From contig NC_063449.1 of the NCBI RefSeq assembly GCF_020379485.1, positions 32,547,473 through 32,611,472 on the forward strand: DNA of 64,000 bases, written 5' to 3'. Shown here piece by piece: positions 33,333-45,900 of the stretch. Position 1 is the stretch's first letter. Each line of letters starts with the position of its first letter. The position numbers were made by a program, and so were the translations under genes. The notes under the pieces are model-generated. The model ran no database searches. It was not told where the DNA came from and saw only the letters and a program-made list of their open reading frames with translations. Origin of the DNA: Brassica napus (lineage: Eukaryota > Streptophyta > Magnoliopsida > Brassicales > Brassicaceae).

Positions 33333-33460
33333 AATTCATTAAGATAACTACACAATATATATGAATTATCTTCTTTTTTTTAAAAAAAATTGATATTATT
33401 AATATAAATTCGTTTTTTATTATATAATAAAATATATAAAAATTCATTAAGGATAACTAG
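32540..33460. repeat. diverged AT-rich repeats of roughly 300 bp
   Basis: The same word order (TTAGAAATAT, TTTATACAAAT, TTTGATTATA, AATTATAAATT, AAATATTATTT, then ATAACAACACAATATAT) recurs three to four times about 280-310 bp apart, from near 32570, 32865 and 33130. No ORF. The family is unknown; probably an old tandem array or related element ends. Confidence 0.55.
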
Positions 33461-34058
33461 GACATTAACGAGTTTAACTTTTAACGTGAGATCTCCTTTT
33501 TGAAAAATTATTTCACAAATAATAGTATAGATGTATACTCTTCGAGGTGCTATTACATGATTAATCATCATTTTTTCAAAGTTCAACAATACAGTAAAGA
33601 AATGGGTTCTTGTTTAATAATGTAAACAATGATTTTGAAAAGCATGAGATGAATGAATGATATAAAGCACAAAGTGAACAGTCAGAAAAAGAAGAAAGGG
33701 AAGGTGTGATTATTAGCTCTTCAAAAGGCATAATTGTAAGGCAATCTTTTTTTTTTTGCATCTTCAAGCAGATCGCCCTATAGAAACTAGCTTCCAAAAA
33801 CTCGTGTAATAACTCAACAAATAAGAATAACTATTTTATTAATTTTGGTTTAATATCTAGGTAAACGTTTTTATTCAAATTCACATAAACAATATTAATA
33901 AGTAATGTATTATTTCGTCCTAAACATATTGAGAGAGTGAGCCTTCTAATGGATTGGGAAGACTTTAATTTTTAACCACAGTTTTAACCATAATCCGTTT
34001 ATATAATTTTATTAACCAACCAACAACTTTATGTATCATGTCTAATATATTAAGTAAA
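33461..34058. other. AT-rich intergenic
   Basis: No gene, RNA or clear element end recognised up to the Helitron 3' end at 34059. Confidence 0.4.
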
Positions 34059-36142
34059 CTAGGGGAAACCCGCACTCCGCGCGGGACATTATATCTTTTA
34101 TTTTGTGTTTGCTAAGAAAGATGTTGATTATATGTTTCGATGTTTGTTTAGGACATGTACATGGTTTTTTTTTTTTTTTTTTTTTGCAGTGGTGGGCTAC
34201 ATGTAGGTGATATGCTGAGAATGTGGGCAAATAATAATGTGTGTTTAAGAAATGACGTAGGTTTTGTTTTTACTTTACCATTGGTCGTACGTGCTATATA
34301 CATTTGGGTGTGGTAGAAAAAGAGAAAATGGGAGAATTTTAATAATTATGATAATAGAGATAGAGATATGATCAACTTGACTGAGGTCGGGGTAAATATA
34401 TCTTTTATTCAGTCACACCCAATGGTCGATGAAAAATATGTGGAGTTGAATTGAACGAATTTTGTCTCACTGCTAAGCTTAGCTCTGAAACAGAAAGACC
34501 AAAGTTTTAGATTTCTTTTGAGGTTTCTTACTCTAGAATATGAGAACCAACACTTAATGAATAACTTGAAAGATGTTACTATCTATGGAAGAAGAAGCGA
34601 ACATGGTTCAGATATCATAAAACTGTTATAAAACTTGTAGAAAAAAGATGGTTCAAATAGGGTCTTAAGTTCCATCACTTCAGCAACTACTCCGCGCGTG
34701 CTTTTTAGTGTGTTTACTGCAGCTGGAACCAGTTGTTCCTCTGCATTGCTTCCGCCAGAAGTGGGCTGCTCAGCAGCGGCTGTTGCATTCGATGCACCAG
34801 GGTGGATTGAGAGGTTGTCATCACCTCAGATGATCTGGTCAGTAGCTGTTTTCTCACCATCTAAGAAGTTGCAGGTGATACCTCTAGGATAGTTGTGCCT
34901 TGCCTGTTTTAAATGAAAAACGTTAAGCTTCATGTCAATAAAGAGGTGTGCAAAGTATGAACTGAATTTGGGCTGTATCAACATCAAATGTTGCTGTAGA
35001 GAGACGATGGTGGCGATCCAACATGAGTGCAAGAGTGAAGGTCTGATGTATTGAGGAGAAATTGAACTCAGTTTGCTTCAGCTGGAACGTGTATGTCTTC
35101 CCCACAATTTCTTGTATAAATCGTGGGACCTCTGCATCTAAAGGATCTCCAACACCAGCACCATGCATAACGACAGATCTTTATATATAGATATATATAT
35201 TCTGTCATTTATGTTTCACTATATTCTAGCCGATAGTTACAGGGTGGTGACAGATCATCATCATATTAATTAAGATCGGAAGCTTAGAACACTATTAACA
35301 TGAGTTTACGATCAGAATCACACTGAGAAAGAAATATAATCAACAAACAATTTATAAATTGATATGAAAATGAGTTAAGAACACTTTGACATGAGTTTAG
35401 TTTAAGAACAATATGAACATGATTTAGAAAAAAACAAAATCATTAAGAACACTATTAATAGAAGTTTACGAACAGAAACACCTAACAAAGATCTAAATTC
35501 AAAACCTTGCTAATGTTAAGATTACACGCCGAAATAGTTTAACCTAACTATGACCACCAATTCAAAAACAGTATGAGAATATCCACGCCGATCCGCGTTT
35601 GAGGTTTCAGGCTTTCCAGCATCTGAGCAATCTCACCTCCATGGTTGAAGAACAACGGCCTGACTACAAACTTCAAATCGGAAAAAAAAAGATCGATGAA
35701 TCAGCCATTTCAGAGAAAACGGTTTTTTACTGTTTCCACAAGTTTAGATGATGATGATGTTCAAGGAAAAAGGCTTACCTTTTATAGAAGTAGATACCGA
35801 GGGGTCATGGAGTCAAGGAGTATGATGAATCAATCAGGCGAAACGTTTCCGTTGATTAGATGAGAAGAGAAAACGCCGGGATCGAAGATTCACAAATCTG
35901 GTTTGTTTTGGGCTGAATCAAAGAACACGAAACCCTAAAAATCTGGTTTCATTGTTTTGGGCTGAATCAAGGGAATAAGACCCACTACATATGAGAAACA
36001 AATAATTGAAATGCTGCAACCCAATGCCACTTTCATGAAACGCAGAGTTTGGCTAAGAAGAGACACGTGTCATGCTCTGGTGAATCTATTTAGTGACATG
36101 GCAGCTTATGAGTAGAGAATCACTCTGCTTTATATTATTAGA
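34059..36142 (-). mobile_element. Helitron carrying an RPA-like fragment
   Basis: On the minus strand the 5' end reads TCTAATAATATAAAGCAGAG (from 36142; an alternative start is 36147). The 3' end is CTAG at 34059-34062 after the GC-rich hairpin CCCGCGCGGAGTGCGGG. Flanks are A (5') and T (3'), as expected for a Helitron. Length is about 2084 bp. There is no RepHel ORF, but a replication-protein-A-like coding fragment is carried on the same strand. Confidence 0.7.
34680..35168 (-). pseudogene. replication protein A 70-like fragment inside the Helitron
   Basis: The minus strand from 35168 reads GDPLDAEVPRFIQEIVGKTY, then TFQLKQTEFNFSSIHQTFT, the C-terminal OB-fold wording of plant RPA1-like proteins that bind single-stranded DNA. 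A second block near 34680-34905 reads RHNYPRGITCNFLDGEKTA, with a Ser/Ala-rich tail. Frames change between the blocks and no full start is present, so it is a captured or relict fragment. RPA-like genes are known passengers of plant Helitrons. Confidence 0.65.
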
Positions 36143-37160
36143 TTAGATGTCTACTATTTAATATGGTAATCAAACCGTATATATCCAAAATCACATATCT
36201 AGTTAAAATAATATAATATTATTAATATAAATTATAGGTATAAATTATAAAATAGTTTAAAATTGAAATTAAATAATCAATGAATTATTATAATATATTT
36301 GCTTCATAAATATTTATATTCTTGCACAAGCACATAACAATCATATAGTAATATGTATAGGGGTAACAATGTCACAAATAAATATACAGAGTGGTCAAAA
36401 TAGTTATAATTGGTAGATAGCTAAATAGTCAAAAGTTGTTTGATAGGAGTCCCAATTTATCTTAATACATACTATATAACAAAAAAAAATTACTAGCTTT
36501 ACTATAAAATTAACATAATTTAATAAAATAATAACTTTTATAAATATTTTTTAGTTCAAGTAATACTATAAATATATATATTTAGAACATATACATATAT
36601 ATATACTAAACTAAAAGTTAATTTAATATTATTTGTTTTCATACTCAAAATTAAAATATCATCACTATCATCCAAACTATTTTACTACATCAAACATGTC
36701 TAAATTTATAAAGAGTTTTAAATGTGGTAATTTATTTAGAGCATCTCCAAAAGTGGCAAAACTTCATATTTGAAGTTGGCAAAACTTCATATTTGAAGTT
36801 TGAGGGTGGATCTCTCCAAAAGAAAATTTTCAAATTCAATTTTAAAAGATTATATTTTAGAAACTCTATAAGTTGATAAATTAATAAACACTATAGATTA
36901 ATAAATTTTCTCGGTCCTAAGTTGGGCCAATGTAAAATACACGATTCAATAAGATAATAAAATAATAGTATTTTAAAAAATTTAAGGTAAATATATGGTC
37001 TCATTAAGATCATAGTTTAATAACTACTATAGATAAAATTATATAAATATACACAAAGCATCTGGTTGTTTATTTTCTTCAAAATAAAATTCATCTCTAA
37101 TTTTATATTTCATTTTATTGAACAACATATAAAAGTGATTGTATGTTATGATATGTTTCA
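36143..37160. other. AT-rich intergenic with MITE-like traces
   Basis: No gene. Near 36738 TTAGAGCATCTCCAAAAGTG resembles a PIF/Harbinger-type end and is followed by a tandem GGCAAAACTTCATATTTGAA duplication. No matching right end was found. Confidence 0.4.
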
Positions 37161-37174
37161 ACATATATAAAATA

Positions 37175-37223
37175 AACTTTTTCTTTCTTTTGCAATTAAA
37201 TATGAATGCCTTCAGTCAAAAAA
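37175..37223 (+). mobile_element. 49-bp 5'-truncated LINE tail
   Basis: Matches the last about 49 bases of the LINE that follows, including its A-rich end (CCTTCAGTCAAAAAAA against CCTTTAGTCAAAAAAA). It is bracketed by ACATATATAAAATA at 37161-37174 and 37224-37237. Confidence 0.75.
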
Positions 37224-37273
37224 ACATATATAAAATATTGAACAAAAAAACCAAACAAGCTCTGTGAGGTCCA

Positions 37274-39160
37274 ATGTCTAACCCGTGGGCTACAGGTAGC
37301 CGCTCCTCCGCCTCGCCTCCGTCGTCTTGTACCTCCGGTGATAAGAGAAACCTCATCCCCCCAGATCCACCTGACCCTCTCTCCCATCTTCCCTTAGCTC
37401 AGTACCCTCCTCTCTTCCCAACCATCCCTTCCCGCCGTTCCAGAGCAATAGCTTCCTCAACTGTTGCTCCTCTACTCTCCACCCCAACTGTCCAGCAGAT
37501 CTCTGCTAGTCTCTCTTCAACTGATATTGCTCCCTACAATATCGATACTGAAATGGTTTTGTAAAACGCATCTGATGTAGGTCCATAAACCAGATCTGAA
37601 GCAACTGTTGATAACACAATAGTTCCTCGGACCCAATCAACAACTACTGTAGCTAGCTCTACATATCTGACTAATACCTCGTCTGAAAACTTTACTGTAC
37701 TGCCGCCAAAGCCTACCTCCCCAATCCAAACAAATAAAGCGTCCTCCTCATTCACAACTGTTGCTAGTGTCTTTTCTGATGCTGCTCCTCTGCCTTCTGA
37801 ACAAACCACAACCCCCCCTCCTCCTACCTCTGTTCGCCCTCAAACCTCTGTTAACCCTCCGCCCCTTCCTTCCAACCCTATTCTTGTGGAAAACATTCGC
37901 AGATTTGAAGACAAAACCCTTAAAAGAATAGCACCCGCTACCATCTCAGCGTCGGGAAGACCGACTGTCATGATTCCAGATACTGTCTTCCAAAAGGGAA
38001 CTGATCTGCACAAGGACTTCATTGTCTGTGTTTTCAATGGCAGATCCCTCCCCTTCAGTCAGATACAAAGTGTTCTTAATCACTTATGGGGTAAGGGAAA
38101 GAGATTGGAGATTCATAACAATCCTTCTTCCCGAACTGTTCTCGTTCGCATTACGAGCGATTACTTGAAGCAAAAAATCTTGGAAAAAGGATACTGGTAT
38201 GTTGGTGATTCCTTGTTCCACACTCAGCAGTGGACATCTACTACGAAGTCTACGGCACCATCCTTCTCATCAATCAAAATTTGGGTGCACCTTACTGGTA
38301 TTCCTCTTGATCTCCGACACCAGGATGGTCTCAGTCTGGTAGCGGGCCTTGTAGGTGAACCTAAAGAAACAGATGATTTCACAAAGAACCTTGTTAGCCC
38401 TACTCTTGCGCATGCCAAAGTGGAAGTTGATCTAACCAAACCTTTACCTGATGTTGTTGAATTCACTAGACAGACGGGAGAGGTTGTTGAAGTTCTTGTC
38501 ACTTATCCTTGGCTTCCTCCTTCTTGCTCCCATTGTAAAGAGCTAGGGCATATCGCGAAGAATTGCCTCCTTATTCCTCCCCCTCAGAAGGCTCCCCCCC
38601 CTCCTGCACCGCGAACCAAAATTCCTCATGCCCCCAAAGAACCACCAGTAGCCAATCATCACCATTCGCCCCCATCAAAAACTCCTGCCAAACCTTCAGC
38701 TAAAACAACACCAAAAACTCCAATTCCCATTAATCCTCCCATCGCTCATTTAACTGCTACAACTACTCTCTCTATAAAGCCGAGTCCCTTCATGCCTCAA
38801 CTTGATCCTACTTTTGCTGTACCTCTTTCAAACCCCTTAGAATCCCCCTCTGCTGGCTGTTCTTCTTCCTCTTTCTCCACCCCTAAAAAATTAAAAGCAA
38901 AAAGTTTATCAATTCTAAACACTACTACACCCATTTCATTCTCATCTGCCAATCACCCTACCCTCAATATACCTAGCCCCTCCTATCAACCTTCCCTAAA
39001 ACGCTCCCATTCTGACCCCTCTATCTCACCCCCGAACTCCTTAAGCCTCCTTTCCAGCTCCTCCAAACCCCTCATTTACCCTCCCTCCTCTAACCATTTC
39101 TCTCTTTTGGCCACCTTAGACTCCTCCCATCCTATGGGTGAGTCTAACCCCTCTTCTTAA
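37274..39160 (+). pseudogene. LINE ORF1 (DUF4283 and zinc knuckle)
   Basis: The frame opens MSNPWATGSRSSASPPSSC. A DUF4283-like RNA-binding region follows (about 37900-38400, with DFIVCVFNGR and WVHLTGIPLDL). A CCHC zinc knuckle is at about 38527-38568 (CSHCKELGHIAKNC), then a long Pro/Ser-rich tail. Two in-frame TAA codons at 37562-37564 and 37586-37588 break the N-terminal part. The rest (from 37886, MENIRRFED) is open for 424 codons. The stop overlaps the ORF2 start as TAATG. Confidence 0.85.
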
Positions 39161-42100
39161 TGTGTACAAAACTATTTTTTTGGAACGTCTGGGGTATAAA
39201 TGACCCGGGCAAGCACACCCCTTTTTGTGATTGGATTCGATTCCATAAACCCTCTTTTGGTGTACTACTAGAAACCCATATTAAAGATCAGAATGTTGCT
39301 AACCTTATGTCTACTCTGTGTCGGGGATGGCGATACGCATCTAATCATGACTCTGATGAAGATGGTAGAATAATAATTGTCTGGAAGGATGATGTTAGTG
39401 TCACGGTCATGCACCAGTCAAGACAATCCATGACCTGTCAAGTTACTCTTCCGTCTACTGCTCCTTTTATCTACACTGCAGTCTACGCTTCAAACTTCAG
39501 AATGGAGAGGATTGATTTATGGGTTGAGCTCCTGAATGTCTTTTAGACATTCGATCTCCACCTTCAACCTTGGATTGTGGGAGGCGATTTTAATGCGATC
39601 ATGCATCCCTCGGAACACTCCCTCATGGAAGTATGCATTACTACTCCGCAGATGCAAGAGCTCAAAGACTGCTTGCAGCAGCTAGAGGTCTTTGATATGA
39701 GATTTCAAGGTCCTCTCTTCACGTGGAGTAATCACTGTCCTGAGAGCCCCATAGCCAAGAGGCTGGACCGCTTGCTAGTCAACCCCAATGTCATCTCCAT
39801 ATTCCCTAACTGCTCAGCCACTTTCCACCCTACCCTTTTCTCAGACCATAGCCCTTGCATCCTTGACCTAGCTCACCACCTCCCTCTTGCTGGAACCAAG
39901 CCATTCCGATTCTATAATTATCTTATCCGTCACCCCTCGTATCACCAATTGGTACTTGAGACATGGAGTCAAGCCGGAAGTCCGGCCCTGAACCTCACAA
40001 AACTGAGCTGGAAGCAAAAGAGTGTTAAGGGAGTGTTAAAAAAACTAAACCGAGAGAATTTTTCAAATATACGAGTGAGGGTTTTAGAAGCTAACAGTTT
40101 GTTACAATCTGTGCAGGTACAAGCTCTAACTGATCCCTCCACTGTTAATTTTCAAGAAGAAAGACGCCTCCATGAGAGTTGGGTCTTCCTTCGTGGTATA
40201 TAAGTGAGCTATTTTCGACAAAAGTCAAGGATCAACTGGCTGCTTGAAGGATATCGGAACACCGCCTACTTCTTCAGGATTTTTCAAACTCGGTGTAGCT
40301 ACAACTCCATAGATCCTTCGCTCTGGCCTCGGGGATCATCATTACGGACCCTCGCATGATGAGTCTGCATGCTATCACTCACTTCCGTAATATTTTGGGG
40401 CCTGACATAGTAGTTGTTCCTCCAATTTACTCATCTCCGGCTTGGTTTGGGTTGTTAACATCATTCTCTCCCAGTGATGCTCAGATCTCCTCCATGATTA
40501 CGATTCCATCTACTAAGGAAATAACTTCGCTACTCTTCAAACTGAACCCCAACAAGGCGCCTGGCCCCGATGGTCTAACCTCAGCTTTCTACAAATCTTC
40601 TTGGAGCTTTCTTGGGCAAGAAGTTGTGGCAGCAACAACCCATTTCTTCCATCACTCTTTTATGCCCTCTTCTACCAACTCAACTATCTTCGCTCTCGCT
40701 CCAAAGTTCCCTGGTGCTTCTCTCATCTAGAATATAGACCTATCAGTTGCCTTAACACCCTCTACAAGCTGGTAGCAAGGCTCCTGGTGCGGCGGCTGAA
40801 GCCAATTCTCCCAACCTTAATTGTCCCTAACCAAACGGCTTTTGTCAAGGACAGGCTGATAGTGGAGAACACAACACTAGAAGGGGAATTGGTAAATGGT
40901 TACCATCGCAGACAAGGGCCCAAAAGAATCACTATCAAGGTGGACATAGCGAAAGCCTTCGACAGCATCTCCTGGGAATTTCTTCTCAACTGTCTACAAG
41001 GACTTCATGTTCCCTCTCAGCTCATAGGATGGCTCAAAGCGTGTGTCTGCTCCACAAACTTTACTATTGGCTACAATGGCATGATCCATGGATATTTCAA
41101 AGGCAATCGAGGTCTCCGGCAAGGGGATCCCCTCTCCCCATACCTTTTTGTTATTGCAATGAATATCCTGTCTATCATGTTGAACAATGCGGCTGCTGAC
41201 CTACGGATTAAGTATCACCATAAATGCTCATCCTCAAGGCTCACACACTTATGCTTTGCAGATGATCTCCTGATCTTTATAGACGGCTCCATTGACTCTG
41301 TGCAGAATGTTCTTCAGGTTCTAAAAGAGTTTGAGCTACGCTCTGGTCTAGCAGTGAGTGTACAGAAAAGATGTTTCTTTGCGTCTGGCCTGTCACAGCA
41401 AGAAGTTGACTCTATCAAAGCTTCGACGGGCATTCCAAATGGTCTCCTCCCTGTGCGATACCTTGGTGTCCCCTTATGTACAAAGAAGCTCACTCTCTCC
41501 AACTGTGAGGTCCTGCTACAACAAATCAAGGCAAAATTCAACTTGTGGACAGTTAAGACCCTATTATTTGCGGGAAGATTATTGCTAATCAAAACTGTCA
41601 TTGCGGGGATAACAAACTTTTGGTTCTCTAACTTCTTACTTCCTAAGGCGTGTATTGCAAGGATAAACTCTCTCTGTGGGATGTTTCTGTGGAAAGGCTC
41701 TATAGAGGGATATCACACTGCTAGAGTATCTTGGGAGACGGTAACGAAATCGCGAGAAGGCAGGGGACTAGGAATCAAAGATTTGGGGACATGGAACAAA
41801 GCTTGCTGTCTTAAGCTAATTTGGATGCTGTTCTTCCAAGGAGGGTCAGTATGGGTAGCTTGGTTCAAGACAGAGATCCTAAATGGCAACCTATCTAACT
41901 ACTGGACGGTAAACACGAGCCCATCAAATTCTTGGTTGGCCAACAAATTAATTAAGATGAGAGGGGAAGTATATACCTGGATAGGGCTGAGAGTTGGGAA
42001 TGGAGTGAATTGTCGCTTCTGGATTGATAACTGGTTATCGCTTGGATCACTCAAAGATTACTTTGCACTGAATGCGTCCTCGAGGCAAGGTATTCCCCTG

Positions 42101-42361
42101 TCCGCTACTCTGTCTGATTTAAATTGAGCTGGAGATTGGAATCTCCCTCAGCCTCGATCGGAAGCAATGTTGCAGGCGCATATAGCATTGACTACGATAT
42201 CACTGGTGGAAGAAGAGGACAGTCATGAGTGGGTAGTTACTGGTGTACCTACAGGGAGGTACAAAACCTCACTGATTTACTGGAAATTGAAGGGTGAAGA
42301 ACAGACGGTGCCTTGGGCGAAGATTGTTTGGACAAAGGGTGGGATTCCTAAGTATAACTTC

Positions 42362-42836
42362 TGTTGGTCAAAAATCAACGCATGCAAGTTGGTGATTGTG
42401 AAGAACACGTTTTTTTTTTGTTTTTTGGTTGGTAAGTTTGGTTGTTACACCAACTCACCACCAACTCACAAATCCCCCTCCTATAAATACATGCATGAAG
42501 GAGGAGGGGAAATTCATCCCAAACAAGAAAAACAGAGAGAAGAAGAAGAGAAGAAGAAGAGAAAAAACGTGAGAGAGAGAGAGAAAAAAAAAAAATTTCT
42601 TTTTTCACAAATATCTTCCGTAAGAAATTACGAGTAATTTCTGATTGTATTTGGGATCGGGGTTGAGTTGAGAGCTTGTAAACATTTCCCGGTGATAATA
42701 AAAAGATCTGTAGCAGGTCCGGAGACGTAGGCAAAAGTTGGCCGAACTCTGTTAACAATTTTGTGTGTGTTTTCCCGCTCCCATAAATTCCGCAAATTCT
42801 GGTTTTCCGCAAAATTTGACCGCGTATTTCCTAACA
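42362..42836 (+). repeat. Copia-3 5' LTR
   Basis: 475 bp; TATA box CTATAAATA at 42481-42489, then a purine-rich GAGAGAAGAAGAAG leader. A duplicate lies at 47033-47504. Confidence 0.93.
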
Positions 42837-42838
42837 AC

Positions 42839-42850
42839 TGGTATCAGAGC
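42839..42850 (+). other. Copia-3 primer binding site
   Basis: TGGTATCAGAGC, an exact match to the initiator tRNA-Met primer site of plant copia elements, two bases after the LTR end. Confidence 0.92.
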
Positions 42851-42987
42851 TTGAGTTACGGTGATCGGTTAAATTTTTTTTTTGCGGAGTTACTATTCAC
42901 GTGAACAGTAATTCGTGAATAGTAAATTTTGTCGGTAACATCGGTTTGTCGACGTAGGTGTTCTAATACACGGTGGTTCCAGAAACG

Positions 42988-45900
42988 ATGGGAGGCGAAG
43001 ACGGTTCAGCGCACAGTATCGGGAAATTTGACGGTACAGATTATGCATTTTGGAGAATGCAAATTGAAGATTATCTGTACGGAAAGAAGCTTCATCAACC
43101 GCTGAGCAAAACGCCTGAGAAGATGGATCAGGATGAGTGGGAGCTCCTTGACAGACAAGTTCTGGGTGTTATAAGGTTAACACTGTCGAAGAACGTTGCT
43201 CACAACGTTGCGAAGGAGAAGACCACAGAAGGGCTCATGAAAGTTCTCTCTGATATGTATGAGAAACCTTCGGCAAACAATAAGGTGTTTCTCATGAAGA
43301 AACTCTTTCATCTGAAGATGGAAGAAGGTGGCCTGGTTGCCGCACATGTGAACGAGTTCAACACGATTGTCAACCAACTATCATCAGTTGAAATCGAGTT
43401 TGAAGATGAAGTGCGGGCACTGATTTTGTTGGCATCTCTGCCAAATAGTTGGGAGCCAATGAGGGCAGCGGTTAGTAACTCTGTGGGTACTCAAAAGCTC
43501 AAATTCAATGATGTTAGAGATCGTATCCTTGCTGAGGAAGTTTGAAGGATAGACTCTGGGGAGGCATCAACGAGCTCTGCTTTCAACGTGGAAAACAGAG
43601 GGAGAAACCCAGATAGAAATAACCGGAGTAATGGCAGATCGAAGTCAAGGAATGGACGGGGTCAGTCCAAATTCAGACAGCCTGCAGAGTGCTGGAATTG
43701 TGGAAAGACATGCCACATTAAGAAGAATTTCTGGGCACCACCGAAGAAGGAAGACAACACTAGAGGCGGAGCCAATGAAGTGACACGTGAAATCGCTGAT
43801 GCATTGGTAGTGTCTGTTGATTCTCCGAGGAAAAGTGAAGCTCGTGATGCAGCTGAAAATAACACCAAAGCGTCAATCTCCTATGTTGATAGCCCAGTCG
43901 ATTCATAGGTTCTTGACTCAGGAGCGTCATTCCACACCACACCGCACCATAACATCATGGAAAATTATGTTGCGGGAAATTACGGAAAGGTATATCTTGC
44001 TGATGAATTACCTTTGGACATAGTTGGTATTGGAGATATCAACCTGAAGATGTCAGACGGACGTGTGTGAAAGATTACGAAGGTCAGACATGTGCCAAAG
44101 TTGATGCGAAATCTGATCTCAGTAGGTCAACTTGATGATACGGGGCACGATGTTAATTTTGGTGGTGGAGCCTGGAGAGTCAGAAAAGGTTCCATGGTGG
44201 TTGCTAGAGGTCATAAAAGAGGTACTCTTTATATGACGACGAGCTATGAAGACACTGTTGCTGTTGTTGAGGATGCCAAACAGACCAAGTTGTGGCATTG
44301 TAAATTGGGGCACATGAGTGAGAAAGGGATGAAACTCATGGTGGCAAATGGCGCTCTTCCGGATCTGAAGACGGTGGATCATCAGATGTGTGAAAGCTGC
44401 ATCCTCGGGAAACAGAAACGAGTTAGTTTCTTTAAAGGAGGAAGAGAGCCAAAATCTGAGAAGTTGGAGCTGGTACACACTGATGTGTGGGGACCCGCTC
44501 CTGTTGCATCGCTGGGAGGTTCGTACTACTATGTGACCTTTATCGACGACTCCACAAGAAAAGTGTGGGTTTAGTTCATGAAGAACAAGCATGAAGTGTT
44601 CTCGGTTTTCAAGAGATGGAAAACCATGGTTGAGGTTGAGACGAATCTCAAGTTGAAGTGTCTAAGGTCTGATAATGGTGGTGAGTATATCAGCGGCGAG
44701 TTCACGAGATACTGCGCTGATAACGGGATCAAGATGGAGAAGACTATTCCTGGAACGCCTCAACAGAATGGAATAGCGGAAAGGATGAACCGAACCTTGA
44801 ACGAGCGTGCAAGGAGCATGAGATTGCACTGTGGATTACCAAAGACGTTTTGGGCAGATGCAATCAGTACTGCAGCCTACTTAATCAACAGAGGACCGTC
44901 TGTGCCGTTGGGATTTAAGATCCCTGAAGAAGTTTGGAGCGGAAAGAAAGTAAACCTTTCTTATCTAAAGGTGTTTGGTTGCTTAGCTTATGTTCACATT
45001 GACGATGCTGCAAGAAGTAAACTTGACTCGAAGTCTAAAAAGTGTTACTTCATCGGTTATGGTGACACGGAGTTTGGTTACCGGTTTTGGGATGACGAAA
45101 ATCGGAAGATCATCCGCAGCAAAAATGTTGTGTTCAACGAAGAAGCGTTGTACAAGGATAAGCTAAGAGAAGGCTCGAAAAGGAAAGAGCTTGGAGCTGT
45201 TGACTTAGATGATATCCTGACACCAGGGTTGCCACAGGATACCGCAACAGCAGAAGAAGAAATCTCTCAAGACGAGAGTGGTGAGGCTGAAGAAAGTGAT
45301 GATTCTGAAGTGGTCCCATATACACCAGTCACAGAGTTACGACGGTCAAGCAGAATCATCAGAAAGCCAGTAAGATTCTCTCCATCGCTCAACTACATTC
45401 TGCTTACAGACAGAGGCGAGCCTGAATGTTATGAGGAAGCTATGCAAGTTGATGAGTCGATCAAGTGGGAGCTTGCAATGAATGACGAGATGGACTCGTT
45501 GTTATCCAATCACACGTGGGAGTTAGCAGATTTGCCTAAGGAGAAAAAGGCATTGCATAACAAGTGGGTCTACTGAATAAAAGAAGAACCAGATGGGAGT
45601 AAGCGCTATAAAGCGAGGCTTGTTGTGAAGGGATTCCAACAAAAAGAAGGCGTTGACTACACCGAAATCTTCTCTCCTGTAGTCAAGATGGTGACCATTA
45701 GAACGGTTCTTGGGCTGGTAGCACAAGAAGATCTGCATCTTCAACAGATGGATGTGAAGACGGCATTTCTTCACGGTGATTTGGATGAGGAAATTTATAT
45801 GAAGCAACCCGAAGGCTTTGAGATCAAAGGGAAGGAAAGCCTTGTTTGCAAGCTGAAAAGGAGTTTGTACGGCTTAAAACAAGTTCCAAGACAGTGGTAT

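Noticed and set aside
37886..39160. Stand-alone zinc-knuckle host gene
   Set aside because: It is in frame with the upstream LINE ORF1 start, broken only by two TAA codons, and overlaps the LINE ORF2 start.
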